The translations under genes and the position numbers were made by a program. Below, piece after piece: positions 28,577 through 36,130 of a DNA stretch of 64,000 bases. The notes beneath the pieces are model-generated. The model was not told where the DNA came from and made no database searches. It worked only from the letters and a program-made list of their open reading frames with translations. Position 1 is the stretch's first letter; the number at the start of each line of letters is the position of its first letter. Source of the stretch: Palsa-504 sp963744005 (GTDB lineage: Bacteria > Actinomycetota > Actinomycetes > Streptosporangiales > Streptosporangiaceae); assembly GCA_963744005.1 (NCBI GenBank), contig CAVURU010000003.1, forward strand, positions 124,001-188,000, read 5' to 3'.

Positions 28577-28987
28577 GTGATCCGTGCCGTGGTCTTCGAT
28601 GTCGGCGAGTGCCTGGTGGACGAGACCCGGGAGTACGGGACGTGGGCTGACTGGCTGGGCGTCCCTCGTCACGTGTTTTCGGCAACGTTCGGCGCGGTCA
28701 TCGCCCGGGGCCAGGACTACCGGGAGACCTTCCAGGCCTTCTGACCTGGCTTCGACCTGGATGGGGCCCGGCAGCAGCGCGCCGACGAAGGAAAGCCCGA
28801 GTGGTTCGGCCGGGACGACCTGTATCCCGACGTCCGGCCAGCGCTCGCCCGGCTCAGGGATGATGGCCTGTGGGTCGGTATCGCCGGAAACCAGGCAGTT
28901 CGCGCAGGCGGCGCGCCCGCGAGCAGCGCCAGGGCCGTGCAGGCGGCCGATGTATGGGGCGTGTCCCGCTGGTCGTCTTCGTGCTGA
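28577..28987 (+). pseudogene. HAD-superfamily hydrolase remnant
   Basis: Starts with GTG and the HAD motif I in IRAVVFDVGECLVDETREYG (the D-x-G variant with G in place of D). The frame meets a TGA at 28742-28744 right after DYRETFQAF and continues past it as PGFDLDGARQQRADEGKPEW, LYPDVRPALARLRDDGLWVGIAGNQ and DVWGVSRW, which line up with the middle of HAD hydrolases. After motif-like WGVS the sequence diverges and stops. So the gene has an internal stop and lost its 3' part, where it abuts a fragment of an unrelated gene. Confidence 0.75.
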
Positions 28988-29163
28988 AGGCCGCGGTGCT
29001 GTCCAGCGCGAAGCAGGCCAAGGGGCTGGACGCGGTCTTCCGTTCGGTGGCCAGCTCCGCCTACGGCTCCTGGCCGCTGACCGTGCTCGCGTCCGGCCTT
29101 CTGTGCTTACGGCCTCTACTGCCTGTTCCAAGCCGCTACCGCGACCTGACACCAGGCCGCTGA
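28957..29163 (+). pseudogene. DUF1206 membrane protein remnant (3' end)
   Basis: In the frame +1 to the HAD remnant, VPLVVFVLKAAVLSSAKQA, GLDAVFRSVASSAYGSWPLTV and the following hydrophobic stretch match the last repeat of DUF1206 proteins. At ~29104 the frame must shift to read AYGLYCLFQAA, the usual end. No start or first two repeats are present. The fragment joins the truncated HAD gene within about 30 bases, indicating a deletion or recombination junction. Confidence 0.65.
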
Positions 29164-29294
29164 GGCGCCGCCACGGATCCCTACCTCGGCTGACGCCTCC
29201 GCTGAGGTCGAGTAAACCAGGCCGCGAGGGCTCGCAGGACACACTGCGGGTCCTCATGCGTGCGCGCGGGGTTTCATAGGGGAAGGGGGTGGAG

Positions 29295-30023
29295 TCAGCG
29301 GGGCGGGTGGGGGCTGAGGGTTGCCTGCAGGCCGGCGATGAGGGTGTCGATGCTGGCGCTGAACCGCTCGTCGCGGTCGGCGGCCCAGGCGTATGGGCCG
29401 AGGGCGGTCAGGGCGGGGAACTGGCTGGCGGGCAGTGAGCGCAGGAAGGCGTGCAGCTCGGCTCTGGTCGCGGTGTCCTGGATGCGCTGCTCGGCGGGCG
29501 AGGTGGGGTCGCTGAGCGCGAAGCCGAGGGTGTAGTCGTAGATCAGCCGGAAGGCCAGGACGGCCCGGCGTTCCGGCAGGCCGGCGGCGTGCAGCGGGGC
29601 GAGAAACGCCTCAGCCAGGGCGAGGGAGTGGGGACTGAGGGGGTCGCGGGTCTTGAGCAGGGCGGCGACGCCGGGGTGGTCTTCGAGGACGGCCCGCAGC
29701 CGGTGCGCGAGCGCGGTGACCTGCGCGGTCCACGGGAGGGCAGGGTCGGCCTGGCAGTCGACCTCGGCTAGGACGCCGTCGAGGATGAGGTCGTAGAGCT
29801 GCTCCTTGCTGCGGACGTGGCGGTACAGCGCGCCCGGGACCACGCCGAGGCGGGCAGCCAGGGCGCGCATGCTCAGGGCCGCCGCGCCCTCGGCGCTGAT
29901 GATGGCGAGGGCTTCGGCGACGACGCGGTCGCGGGTGAGCACGCGGCGGCGGTTCTCCTGGGCGTCCGGCGGGCTGAACCACAGCGGGGCGCCCTCGCCT
30001 GCTGCCTGCCGCTGGCTGGGCAT
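29295..30023 (-). CDS. TetR/AcrR-family repressor
   Basis: 242 residues. N-terminal TetR helix-turn-helix: RDRVVAEALAIISAEGAAALSMRALAARLGVVPGALYRHVRSKEQLYDLIL, with the classic recognition helix G-A-L-Y-R-H-V. The C-terminal ligand domain (PWTAQVTALAHRLRAVLEDHPGVAALL, LAFRLIYDYTLGFAL) resembles the TetR_C tetracycline-repressor type. GGGGG lies eight bases before the ATG. It is divergent from hsp20, with four GTGAAC/GTTCAC half-sites in between, so it most likely represses itself and/or hsp20. The inducer is unknown. Confidence 0.92.
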   Translation of the reverse strand: MPSQRQAAGEGAPLWFSPPDAQENRRRVLTRDRVVAEALAIISAEGAAALSMRALAARLGVVPGALYRHVRSKEQLYDLILDGVLAEVDCQADPALPWTAQVTALAHRLRAVLEDHPGVAALLKTRDPLSPHSLALAEAFLAPLHAAGLPERRAVLAFRLIYDYTLGFALSDPTSPAEQRIQDTATRAELHAFLRSLPASQFPALTALGPYAWAADRDERFSASIDTLIAGLQATLSPHPPR

Positions 30024-30051
30024 GTTTGTCCCCCTGTGACCGAGTTTGACT

Positions 30052-30107
30052 GTGAACGACGTTCACTGTATCGTGAACAGTGTAGCTCGGAATTGAATGG
30101 TGTTCAC
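30052..30107. promoter_or_regulatory. TetR-type operator cluster between tetR and hsp20
   Basis: GTGAAC at 30052-30057 and GTTCAC at 30061-30066 form a 15-base palindrome with a 3-base centre; a further GTGAAC stands at 30073-30078 and GTTCAC at 30102-30107. CACTGT/ACAGTG around the third half-site adds another inverted pair. All lie in the 144-base divergent space, as expected for sites of the neighbouring TetR protein. Confidence 0.65.
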
Positions 30108-30167
30108 CTGAGCGGTGTTCTTCCGGGTCGCCGGGCTTATGCCCGGCCAGAGGCAAGGGAGAACGAG

Positions 30168-30671
30168 ATGACAGTCATGACAGGCTGGGACCTGTTTGAG
30201 GACTTGCGTGCCGCGCAGGATGAGATGCTGTGGGCGGCCAGCGGCCGCGGCTTGCGGCCCGGCCCGCAGTTCACCAGCGGCGCTACCCCCATGGTCTGGG
30301 CGCCGGCGCTTGACATATCCGAACGCAAGGACGCCTACCTGGTGGCCGTCGAGATTCCCGGCGTCACGCCCGACCAGGTGGAGATCACCTTCGAGGACGG
30401 CCTGCTGACGCTCCAGGGGGAGCGGCACTTCGCGCACGACTCCGCCGAGGAGAAGATGCACAGGACCGAGCGCCATTACGGCGCCTTCCGCCGCTCGATC
30501 ACGCTGCCCAGCCACGTCGAGGCGGACAAGATCGAGGCCTCGGCGCAGGACGGCGTACTCCAGATCCTGGTACCCAAGACACCGGACGTCCAGGCCAAGC
30601 GCATCCAGGTCCGCGCTGGCCAGCGTTACACCGTCCCCGCGCAAGGCGTAACGGTCCAGGACGGCGCCTGA
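30168..30671 (+). CDS. Hsp20/alpha-crystallin small heat-shock protein
   Basis: 167 residues, the normal size. The alpha-crystallin domain runs from about residue 45 to 140: WAPALDISERKDAYLVAVEIPGV, VEITFEDGLLTLQGER, the ERHYGAFRRSITLP strand and the G-V-L motif in QDGVLQILVPK. It forms oligomers that hold unfolding proteins and passes them to ATP-driven chaperones. The ATG at 30168 is preceded by AAGGGAG; a longer open frame upstream runs through the tetR promoter and is not used. The operator cluster suggests control by the divergent TetR. No HspR (HAIR) site was noticed. The downstream integrase fragment is in the same frame after the stop. Confidence 0.95.
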   Translation: MTVMTGWDLFEDLRAAQDEMLWAASGRGLRPGPQFTSGATPMVWAPALDISERKDAYLVAVEIPGVTPDQVEITFEDGLLTLQGERHFAHDSAEEKMHRTERHYGAFRRSITLPSHVEADKIEASAQDGVLQILVPKTPDVQAKRIQVRAGQRYTVPAQGVTVQDGA

Positions 30672-30679
30672 CAGCAAGC

Positions 30680-30716
30680 CCGGCCGCGCCGGGTCGGCCA
30701 GGAGAGGCGCGGCCGG
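30680..30716 (+). terminator. hairpin directly after hsp20
   Basis: CCGGCCGCGCC at 30680-30690 pairs perfectly with GGCGCGGCCGG at 30706-30716 (11 bp, 15-base loop), nine bases after the hsp20 stop. Likely the hsp20 terminator. No U-run follows. Confidence 0.65.
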
Positions 30717-31001
30717 AACAAGACCCTGCTGCCGTCACCGCTCAACACTGCGGTGACGGCAGCAGGCTTCCGCTATCACGACCTGAGGCACTACTTTGCC
30801 TCGCTCCTCATCGCCGACGGGGCCGACGTGAAGACCGTGCAGGCCCGGCTGCGGCACGGGTCAGCGAAAACCACTTTGGATACATACGGTCACCTCTGGC
30901 CGGACAAAGACGAGTCCACGAAGGCCGTCATTGACGCCCTCGTGGACTCGAAGCTCCGGGATCTTGCGGACTCTGCGCGGACTGAGGGGGGCGCGCCGTG
31001 A
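30717..31001 (+). pseudogene. tyrosine-recombinase (integrase) C-terminal fragment
   Basis: About 95 residues of the catalytic domain. It keeps box II: YHDLRHYFASLLIADGADVK (the H-x-L-R-H motif with the second catalytic arginine), then VQARLRHGSAKTTLDTYGHLWP with the conserved histidine and the tyrosine nucleophile in DTYGHLW. The N-terminal arm-binding and core-binding domains and the first catalytic arginine are missing, so it cannot act alone. GC is host-like. It ends 31 bases before the glnA stop, and the convergent glnA end is the proposed attachment site, so this is the likely relic of the element's integrase. Confidence 0.85.
30725..30766. repeat. perfect 17-bp inverted repeat at the start of the integrase fragment
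   Basis: CCTGCTGCCGTCACCGC at 30725-30741 and its exact complement at 30750-30766, with loop TCAACACT. Together with the previous hairpin it makes two strong stem-loops in 90 bases. It overlaps the reading frame of the integrase fragment. It could be a transcription barrier, a recombinase arm site or a deletion scar. Confidence 0.75.
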
Positions 31002-31031
31002 CGCACCCCCAGCTCAGCGGCCCAGGAAGGG

Positions 31032-32456
31032 CTACACGTCGTAGTACAGCTCGAACTCGTGCGGGTGCGGGCGCAGCCTCAGCTCGTCCAGCTCGGCCGT
31101 CCGCTTGTAGTCCAGCCACGTCTCGATGAGGTCGTCGGTGAACACGCCGCCCTCGGTGAGGTAGTCGTGGTCGGCCTCCAGGGCCTCCAGCACGGCCTCC
31201 AGCGAACCGGGAACCTGCGGGATGGCGGCCGCCTCGTCCGGCGGCAGCTCGTACAGGTCCTTGTCCACCGGCTCCACCGGCTCGATCTTGTTCTTGATCC
31301 CGTCCAGGCCGGCCATCAGCATCGCGGCGAACGCGAGATACGGGTTGCAGGACGGGTCCGGGACGCGGAACTCGACGCGCTTGGCCTTCGGGTTGGTACC
31401 GGTGATCGGGATCCGGATGCAGGCCGAGCGGTTGCGCTGGCTGTAGACCAGGTTGACCGGGGCCTCGAAGCCGGGCACCAGCCGGTGGTAGGAGTTCGCC
31501 GTCGGGTTGGTGAAGGCCAGCAGCGACGGCGCGTGCTTGAGCAGGCCGCCGATGTAGAACCGCCCCATGTCCGACAGGCCAGCGTAGCCGACCTCGTCGT
31601 AGAACAGCGGCGAGCCGTCCTTCCAGATCGACTGGTGGCAGTGCATCCCGTTGCCGTTATCGCCGAACAGCGGCTTGGGCATGAAGGTCACGGTCTTGCC
31701 CGCCGCCCGCGCAGTGGACTTGATGATGTACTTGAACAGCATGAGCTTGTCGGCTTCCTGCAGCAGGGAGCCGAACCGCATGTTGATCTCGGACTGGCCG
31801 GCCGTGCCGACCTCGTGGTGCTGCATCTCGACCTGGATGCCGGCCGCCAGCAGGTTGCTCGTCATGTCCGCGCGGAGGTCCGCGAAGTGGTCCATCGGCG
31901 GGACCGGGAAGTAGCCGCCCTTGTACCGGGGCTTGTAGGCCAGGTTGCCGCCCGCTTCCTCCGTGCCGGAGTTCCACGCGCCCTCGACCGAGTCGATGTG
32001 GTAGTAGCCCTCGTTGGGGCCGGTGTGGAAGCGAGCCGAGTCGAAGATGTAGAACTCCGCCTCCGGGCCGAAGAACGCGGTGTCGCCGATGCCGGTGCCG
32101 CGCAGGTAGTCCTCGGCCTTCCGGGCGACGTTGCGCGGGTCCCTGGTGTACGGGGCGCCGGTCAGCGGGTCGTGCACGAAGAACGTGAGGTTCAGCGTCT
32201 TGTGCGTGCGGAACGGGTCGAGCCCGGCCGTGGACGGGTCAGGCAGCAGCTGCATGTCCGACTCGTGGATGGCCTGGAACCCGCGGATGGAGGAGCCATC
32301 GAACATGAGGCCGTCGTTGAAGACGTCCTCGCTGAACGCCGACGCGGGCACGGTGAAGTGCTGCATGGTCCCCGGCAGGTCGCAGAACCTGACGTCAATG
32401 AACTCCACGTTCTCCTCCGCGATAAAGCGGAGGACTTCTTCGGCACTGCTGAACAT
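31032..32456 (-). CDS. glnA: glutamine synthetase, type I (GlnA)
   Basis: 474 residues, full-length. It makes glutamine from glutamate, ammonia and ATP as a dodecamer in the cytoplasm. Signatures: MFDGSSIRGFQAIHESDM, the ATP/metal-binding FFGPEAEFYIFD, MPKPLFGDNGNGMHCHQS, the NRSACIRIP loop, and the adenylylation loop LYELPPDE, whose tyrosine is the GlnE target. Start: ATG 32454-32456 with CTGGAGGG just before it; an upstream in-frame ATG lacks a site. The 3' end carries the 18-base repeat of the putative island. Its upstream divergent space (32457-32695) probably holds nitrogen-regulated promoters, but I cannot identify a GlnR box with confidence. Confidence 0.97.
   Translation of the reverse strand: MFSSAEEVLRFIAEENVEFIDVRFCDLPGTMQHFTVPASAFSEDVFNDGLMFDGSSIRGFQAIHESDMQLLPDPSTAGLDPFRTHKTLNLTFFVHDPLTGAPYTRDPRNVARKAEDYLRGTGIGDTAFFGPEAEFYIFDSARFHTGPNEGYYHIDSVEGAWNSGTEEAGGNLAYKPRYKGGYFPVPPMDHFADLRADMTSNLLAAGIQVEMQHHEVGTAGQSEINMRFGSLLQEADKLMLFKYIIKSTARAAGKTVTFMPKPLFGDNGNGMHCHQSIWKDGSPLFYDEVGYAGLSDMGRFYIGGLLKHAPSLLAFTNPTANSYHRLVPGFEAPVNLVYSQRNRSACIRIPITGTNPKAKRVEFRVPDPSCNPYLAFAAMLMAGLDGIKNKIEPVEPVDKDLYELPPDEAAAIPQVPGSLEAVLEALEADHDYLTEGGVFTDDLIETWLDYKRTAELDELRLRPHPHEFELYYDV
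31036..31053 (-). repeat. right attachment-like repeat inside the glnA 3' end
   Basis: The same 18 bases as at 22335-22352, here encoding the last residues of GlnA (ELYYDV). The stop here is TAG, against TGA at the left copy, so the sequences outside the core are different, as expected for two hybrid attachment sites. Confidence 0.6.
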
Positions 32457-32695
32457 CAACCCTCCAGGGTTCAGGGCGATCAAATGGCACACAGAGTTAC
32501 GCGTTTGGGACGGTAGCCGCCGGCAATTTCTTCGCCGTATCTGACATGTTTCAGTGATGTTACGCCGGGCGGCGGTCTCCCTAGGGCACCCATTATGGTC
32601 CCCGATGACGTCGTGGCCTGCTCGTTCGGCGGTTATCGAGGCATATCGCGCGGCCCGGTGCCCGCCCTGGGCGGCCGAACGGATACCGTGGTGAG

Positions 32696-33133
32696 GTGGC
32701 CTCTAAGTCCCGTAACCGCCCCGCCGGGCAGAAGCCGGCCGCGGACGACACGGACGAGTACTATCCCGGCGCCGGGTTCGGCCTGCCCAAGCGCGGCCCC
32801 GGCTCGGTGACCAGCATGCCGCGGCGCCTGCTGGCCCTGCTCATCGACTGGCTGCTCAGCATGGTCATCGCCTACTGGCTGACGCACTCGCAGTTCTGGA
32901 CCATCGCCGTGTTCGCGGTCGAGGTCTACGTGCTCACCGCCCTGGGCGGCAGCACGGTAGGCAAGCGGCTGTGCGGCATCCGGACGATCCGGATCGGCGG
33001 CGGCCCGATCGGCTTCGGCTGGACCCTGGTCCGCACGGCCATCCTGCTGACCGTCATCCCGGCCCTGCTGACCGACCGCGACCTGCGCGGCATGCACGAC
33101 CGCGCCGCCAACACCATCGTGGTGCGGATCTGA
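32696..33133 (+). CDS. RDD-family membrane protein
   Basis: 145 residues. A short hydrophilic N terminus (KSRNRPAGQKPAADDTDEYYPGAGFGLP) leads into the RDD domain: PRRLLALLIDWLLSMVIAYW (the R-x-x-A-x-x-I-D variant), LGGSTVGKRLCGIRTIRI (the G-K-R-x-x-G-I-R motif), and LTDRDLRGMHDRAANTIVV. Three membrane helices. Function is not established for most members. It is conserved beside glnA in many actinomycetes. GTG start. Divergent from glnA. Confidence 0.92.
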   Translation: MASKSRNRPAGQKPAADDTDEYYPGAGFGLPKRGPGSVTSMPRRLLALLIDWLLSMVIAYWLTHSQFWTIAVFAVEVYVLTALGGSTVGKRLCGIRTIRIGGGPIGFGWTLVRTAILLTVIPALLTDRDLRGMHDRAANTIVVRI

Positions 33134-33160
33134 CCGTCCCGGCAGCCCGGGGCCTCGACG

Positions 33161-33886
33161 CTAGCGGCCCTTCGGCCGCGGCATCCGCGGCTGCCTGACG
33201 TTCTTCGGCATCGGGCCCTTGGGGGCCTGCAGGGTCGGCTGCAGGGCCCGGAGCCGGTGGTTGAGGTCGCTGACCGCGCCGCCCTTGAGGGTGCGCGGCA
33301 GCCGCATGACCTTGCGCTGCAGCTTGCCCAGCGGGACCTGCCCGTCCTCGTTCCCGACCTGGAACTCGAAGACCGGCACTTCGTAGGCGACCCGGGAGAC
33401 GCGCTTCTTCTCCGCGGCCAGCAGGCCGGCCAGGCGGGCCGGGGAGCCCTCGCCGACCAGGATGACGCCCGGACGGCCCACCATCCGGTGCACCACGTCC
33501 ATGTTCCGGTTGGCCGCGATGGCCGGGGTGACGGTCCAGTTGCCGCGCATGTTCTCCAGTATCGCGGCGGCCGCGCCCGGCTGCCCCTCGATCTGCGCGT
33601 ACTGGGCGGCCTGCGCGAACCGGCCGAACAGGATCATCGCGACCAGGAACCCGAGCAGCACGCCCAGCGGGATGAACAGCACCGGCAGGCCCAGGACCAG
33701 CCCGAGGACGACGAAAACGGCGATGATGCCGAGCAGGCTGCCGAAGACGATCGGCAGGGCCTTCGGGTCCTCGCGGCGGATCAGGCCTGCGACCAGGCGC
33801 ATCTGCTTGATGCGCCCGGCGTTGGCCATGTCCGAGGCGGCCTGGGCGGCGGCTGCCTGATCGGCGGACCCGGTGTTTCTCGACAT
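33161..33886 (-). CDS. DUF4191 membrane protein
   Basis: 241 residues. Two adjacent membrane helices (LPIVFGSLLGIIAVFVVLGL and LPVLFIPLGVLLGFLVAMIL) after a short charged N terminus (AGRIKQMRLVAGLIRREDPK), then a cytoplasmic part with GRPGVILVGEGSPARLAGLLAAEKKRVSRVA, the well-conserved core of DUF4191. Function unknown, but the gene sits next to lipA in a wide range of actinobacteria. Start: ATG 33886, ten bases after GGAG; ATG 33895 is possible. It converges with the RDD gene and follows lipA on the same strand. Confidence 0.93.
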   Translation of the reverse strand: MSRNTGSADQAAAAQAASDMANAGRIKQMRLVAGLIRREDPKALPIVFGSLLGIIAVFVVLGLVLGLPVLFIPLGVLLGFLVAMILFGRFAQAAQYAQIEGQPGAAAAILENMRGNWTVTPAIAANRNMDVVHRMVGRPGVILVGEGSPARLAGLLAAEKKRVSRVAYEVPVFEFQVGNEDGQVPLGKLQRKVMRLPRTLKGGAVSDLNHRLRALQPTLQAPKGPMPKNVRQPRMPRPKGR

Positions 33887-33977
33887 TCGTGCCATGCTCC
33901 GCAGCATACGGTTTCCGGTGGCCCGGATAGAAACCAACGTGCCGTCTTCGCCTCGGCCGGCGCCGGGCCAGCTCCGC

Positions 33978-34920
33978 TCAGCGGGCCAGGGCTGTCCCGG
34001 AGCGCTGCTCGATGGCCTGCGCGTACAGCCGGCCGGCCCGGTAGGAGGACCGCACCAGGGGCCCGGACATGACGCCCGCGAAGCCGAGCCCGAGGGCCTC
34101 CTCGCGCAGCTCGATGAATTCCTCGGGCTTCACCCACCGCTCCACCGGGTGGTGCCGCGGTGTCGGCCGCAGGTACTGGGTGATGGTCAGCAGGTCGCAG
34201 CCCGCCGCCCGCAGGTCCTGCATGGCCTCGGTGATCTCGTGCCGCTCCTCGCCCAGCCCCAGGATCAGGTTGGACTTGGTGACCAGGCCGGCCTCGCGGG
34301 CGGCCCGCAGCACCTCCAGCGACCGCGCGTACCGGAAGCCCGGCCGGATCCGCCGGAAGATCCGCGGCACGGTCTCGATGTTGTGCGCGAGCACTTCCGG
34401 CGCGGCCGAGAACACCTCGGCCAGCTGGCCGGGCTCGGCGTTGAAGTCCGGGATGAGCAGCTCGACGCCGCAGCCCGGGACGGCGGCGTGGATCTCGCGG
34501 GCCGTCTGCGCGTACAGCCAGGCCCCGCCGTCGGGCTGGTCGTCGCGCGCGACGCCGGTCACGGTCGCGTACTTCAGGCCCATCGTGGCCACCGACTCGG
34601 CCACCCGCCGGGGCTCGTCGGGATCCAGCGGCTGCGGCCTGCCCGTGTCGATCTGGCAGAAGTCGCACCGCCGGGTGCACTGGTCCCCGCCGATGAGGAA
34701 GGTGGCCTCGCGGTCCTCCCAGCATTCGAAGATGTTCGGGACAGCCGGCCTCCTCGCACACCGTGTGCAGGCCTTCGCTGCGGACCAGGGTCTTCAGCTC
34801 GGTGTAGGACGGCCCGGTTCGCAGCCGGGTCTTGATCCACGGCGGCTTGCGTTCGATCGGGACCTCGGCGTTGCGGGCTTCCAGGCGCAGCATGCGCCGG
34901 CCCTCGGGTGCGAGTACCAC
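33978..34920 (-). CDS. lipA: lipoyl synthase (one frameshift)
   Basis: Radical-SAM enzyme inserting two sulfurs into protein-bound octanoyl groups to make lipoyl. The N-terminal frame gives RKPPWIKTRLRTGPSYTEL and HTVCEEAGCP; one inserted G (complement of C at 34737) then shifts the frame. Without it the text continues NIFECWEDREATFLIGG and CTRRCDFCQIDTGRPQ, which hold the auxiliary and radical-SAM cluster cysteines (C-x4-C-x5-C and C-x3-C-x2-C). The rest is intact: VTGVARDD, GCGVELLIPDFNA, SNLILGLGEERHEI, ITQYLRPTPRHHPVERWV. About 313 residues when corrected, a normal length. Since lipoate synthesis is normally needed here and lipB and the E2 are intact, a sequencing indel is the likeliest cause. 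Start GTG 34920, preceded by GGAGG. Confidence 0.93.
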
Positions 34921-34968
34921 GCCTCCAGGGTATGTTGCTGGCGACCGGGGCTGGTAAAGGGGAACGAC

Positions 34969-35454
34969 ATGATCTTGAGCACCATGAATGACCTGCCGGG
35001 GTACGAGGTCACCGAGGTGATCGGGGAGGTGTTCGGCCTCACCGTGCGGTCGCGGAACGTCGGGTCGCAGCTCGGCGCCGGGCTCAAGTCACTGGTTGGC
35101 GGCGAGCTGCGCGGCATGACCAAGCTGCTGGCCTCCAGCCGGGTTGAGGCCCAGGACCGGCTGGTCGAGGTGGCCCAGCACCACGGCGCGGACGCCATCC
35201 TGGCCATGCGCTTCGACGTGAACGACCTGGGCAACATCGGCCAGGAGATCTGCGCCTACGGCACCGCGGTCAAGATCCGCCGCCGGCCGGGCCGCCGGCT
35301 AGCTAGCCTGCCGCCGCGCGGACCGCGGCTCGATCCGCGGCCAGCCCGGACTCGGCGGCCAGCGACTCGGGGTGGCCGCCCAGCCGCCACCCGTCGTAGC
35401 CGAGCGCCTCGGCCAGGTGCCGCTGCAGGACCGGCGTGGCCTCAGCGACCGTGA
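34969..35454 (+). CDS. YbjQ (heavy-metal-binding domain) family protein with an unusual tail
   Basis: 161 residues. Residues 1-105 are a complete YbjQ/DUF74 domain: TMNDLPGYEVTEVIGEVFGLTV, RSRNVGSQLGAGLKSLVGGEL, ARVEAQ-like SSRVEAQDRLVEVAQHHGADAI, and AMRFDVNDLGNIGQEICAYGTAV, the normal end. After that a ~55-residue R/P/A-rich tail is antisense to the 3' end of lipB and looks non-coding, so the usual stop seems lost. YbjQ proteins form pentamers; function unknown. AAAGGGGA precedes the ATG. Divergent from lipA. Confidence 0.85.
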   Translation: MILSTMNDLPGYEVTEVIGEVFGLTVRSRNVGSQLGAGLKSLVGGELRGMTKLLASSRVEAQDRLVEVAQHHGADAILAMRFDVNDLGNIGQEICAYGTAVKIRRRPGRRLASLPPRGPRLDPRPARTRRPATRGGRPAATRRSRAPRPGAAAGPAWPQRP

Positions 35455-36025
35455 TCGGCCGGCCGGCCTCGGCCGTCAGCGTCGTCACGTCGGCGTCGGT
35501 GATGCCGCACGGGACGATGCGGTCGTACCAGGACAGGTCGCAGTCGCAGTTCAGGGCCAGGCCGTGCATGGTGACCCCGCGGGCCACCCGGGCGCCGATC
35601 GCCCCGACCTTGCGGTCCGGCGAACCCTGGATCCAGGCGCCGCTGCGGCCCGCGACCCGGACCGCCGTCACGCCGAACTGGGCGCAGGTCCGGATCATGG
35701 CCTCCTCCAGGGCCCGGACGTAGGCGATCACGTCGACGGGGTCGCGGAGCTTCACGATCGGGTAGCCGGTCAGCTGCCCGGGACCGTGCCAGGTGATCTT
35801 GCCGCCGCGGTCCACGTCGATGACCGGCGCGCCGGGATCGCCGAACGGCCGGTCGGAAGCCGCCGTGCGCTTGCCTGCCGTGTACACGGGCTGGTGCTCG
35901 AGCAGCAGGCAGCTGTCCGGGACCTCGTCGGCCACCCGCCACGCGTGCAGGCGGCGCTGCAGCTCCCAGCCCGTCATGTAGTCCACCGGATCGGGGCCAA
36001 AGGCCAGGTACACGAGCTCGCTCAC
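35303..36025 (-). CDS. lipB: octanoyl-[acyl carrier protein]:protein octanoyltransferase
   Basis: 240 residues. Transfers octanoate from ACP to the lipoyl domains of E2 and GcvH, before LipA adds sulfur. Conserved: LLLEHQPVYTAGKRT, the GGKITWHGPGQLTGYPI block, GSPDRKVGAIGARVARGVTMHGLALN with the catalytic lysine region, and the catalytic cysteine in IVPCGITDADVTTL. GTG at 36023-36025 is the start, after AAGGTGGGAAAA; the frame is open further up but without conservation. It lies upstream of lipA on the same strand with the divergent YbjQ gene between. Its 3' end overlaps the doubtful YbjQ tail. Confidence 0.95.
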   Translation of the reverse strand: MSELVYLAFGPDPVDYMTGWELQRRLHAWRVADEVPDSCLLLEHQPVYTAGKRTAASDRPFGDPGAPVIDVDRGGKITWHGPGQLTGYPIVKLRDPVDVIAYVRALEEAMIRTCAQFGVTAVRVAGRSGAWIQGSPDRKVGAIGARVARGVTMHGLALNCDCDLSWYDRIVPCGITDADVTTLTAEAGRPITVAEATPVLQRHLAEALGYDGWRLGGHPESLAAESGLAADRAAVRAAAG

Positions 36026-36130
36026 TTTTCCCACCTTACGCGCGGCGGCCGGCGCGCCGGCCGCCCGCCGCGGCGGCGCGTCGGGGGCCTGCCTGCAGGA
36101 TGACCAGGGACACCGAAGCACAATATTGGT

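Larger units (their letters stand above)
22335..31053. mobile_element. putative genomic island integrated at the 3' end of glnA
   Basis: An 18-base direct repeat bounds 8.7 kb: ACGTCGTAGTACAGCTCG at 22335-22352 and 31036-31053. The right copy is the coding end of intact glnA; the left copy encodes an orphan GlnA-like tail (SELYYDV, stop) on the same strand, with no gene in front of it. A tyrosine-recombinase catalytic fragment lies at the right end, 31 bases from the glnA stop. Cargo: isochorismatase-like hydrolase, VOC protein, LuxR-type ATPase regulator, MFS transporter, remnants of HAD and DUF1206 genes, TetR, Hsp20. Several cargo genes show less GC-biased codons than the flanks. Integration into a gene's 3' end, with the element supplying a replacement end, is well known for integrases at tRNA genes and at guaA; glnA as the site is my inference. 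Confidence 0.6.

Noticed and set aside
31059..32516. Plus-strand open frame opposite glnA
   Set aside because: Antisense shadow; glnA is unmistakable on the minus strand.
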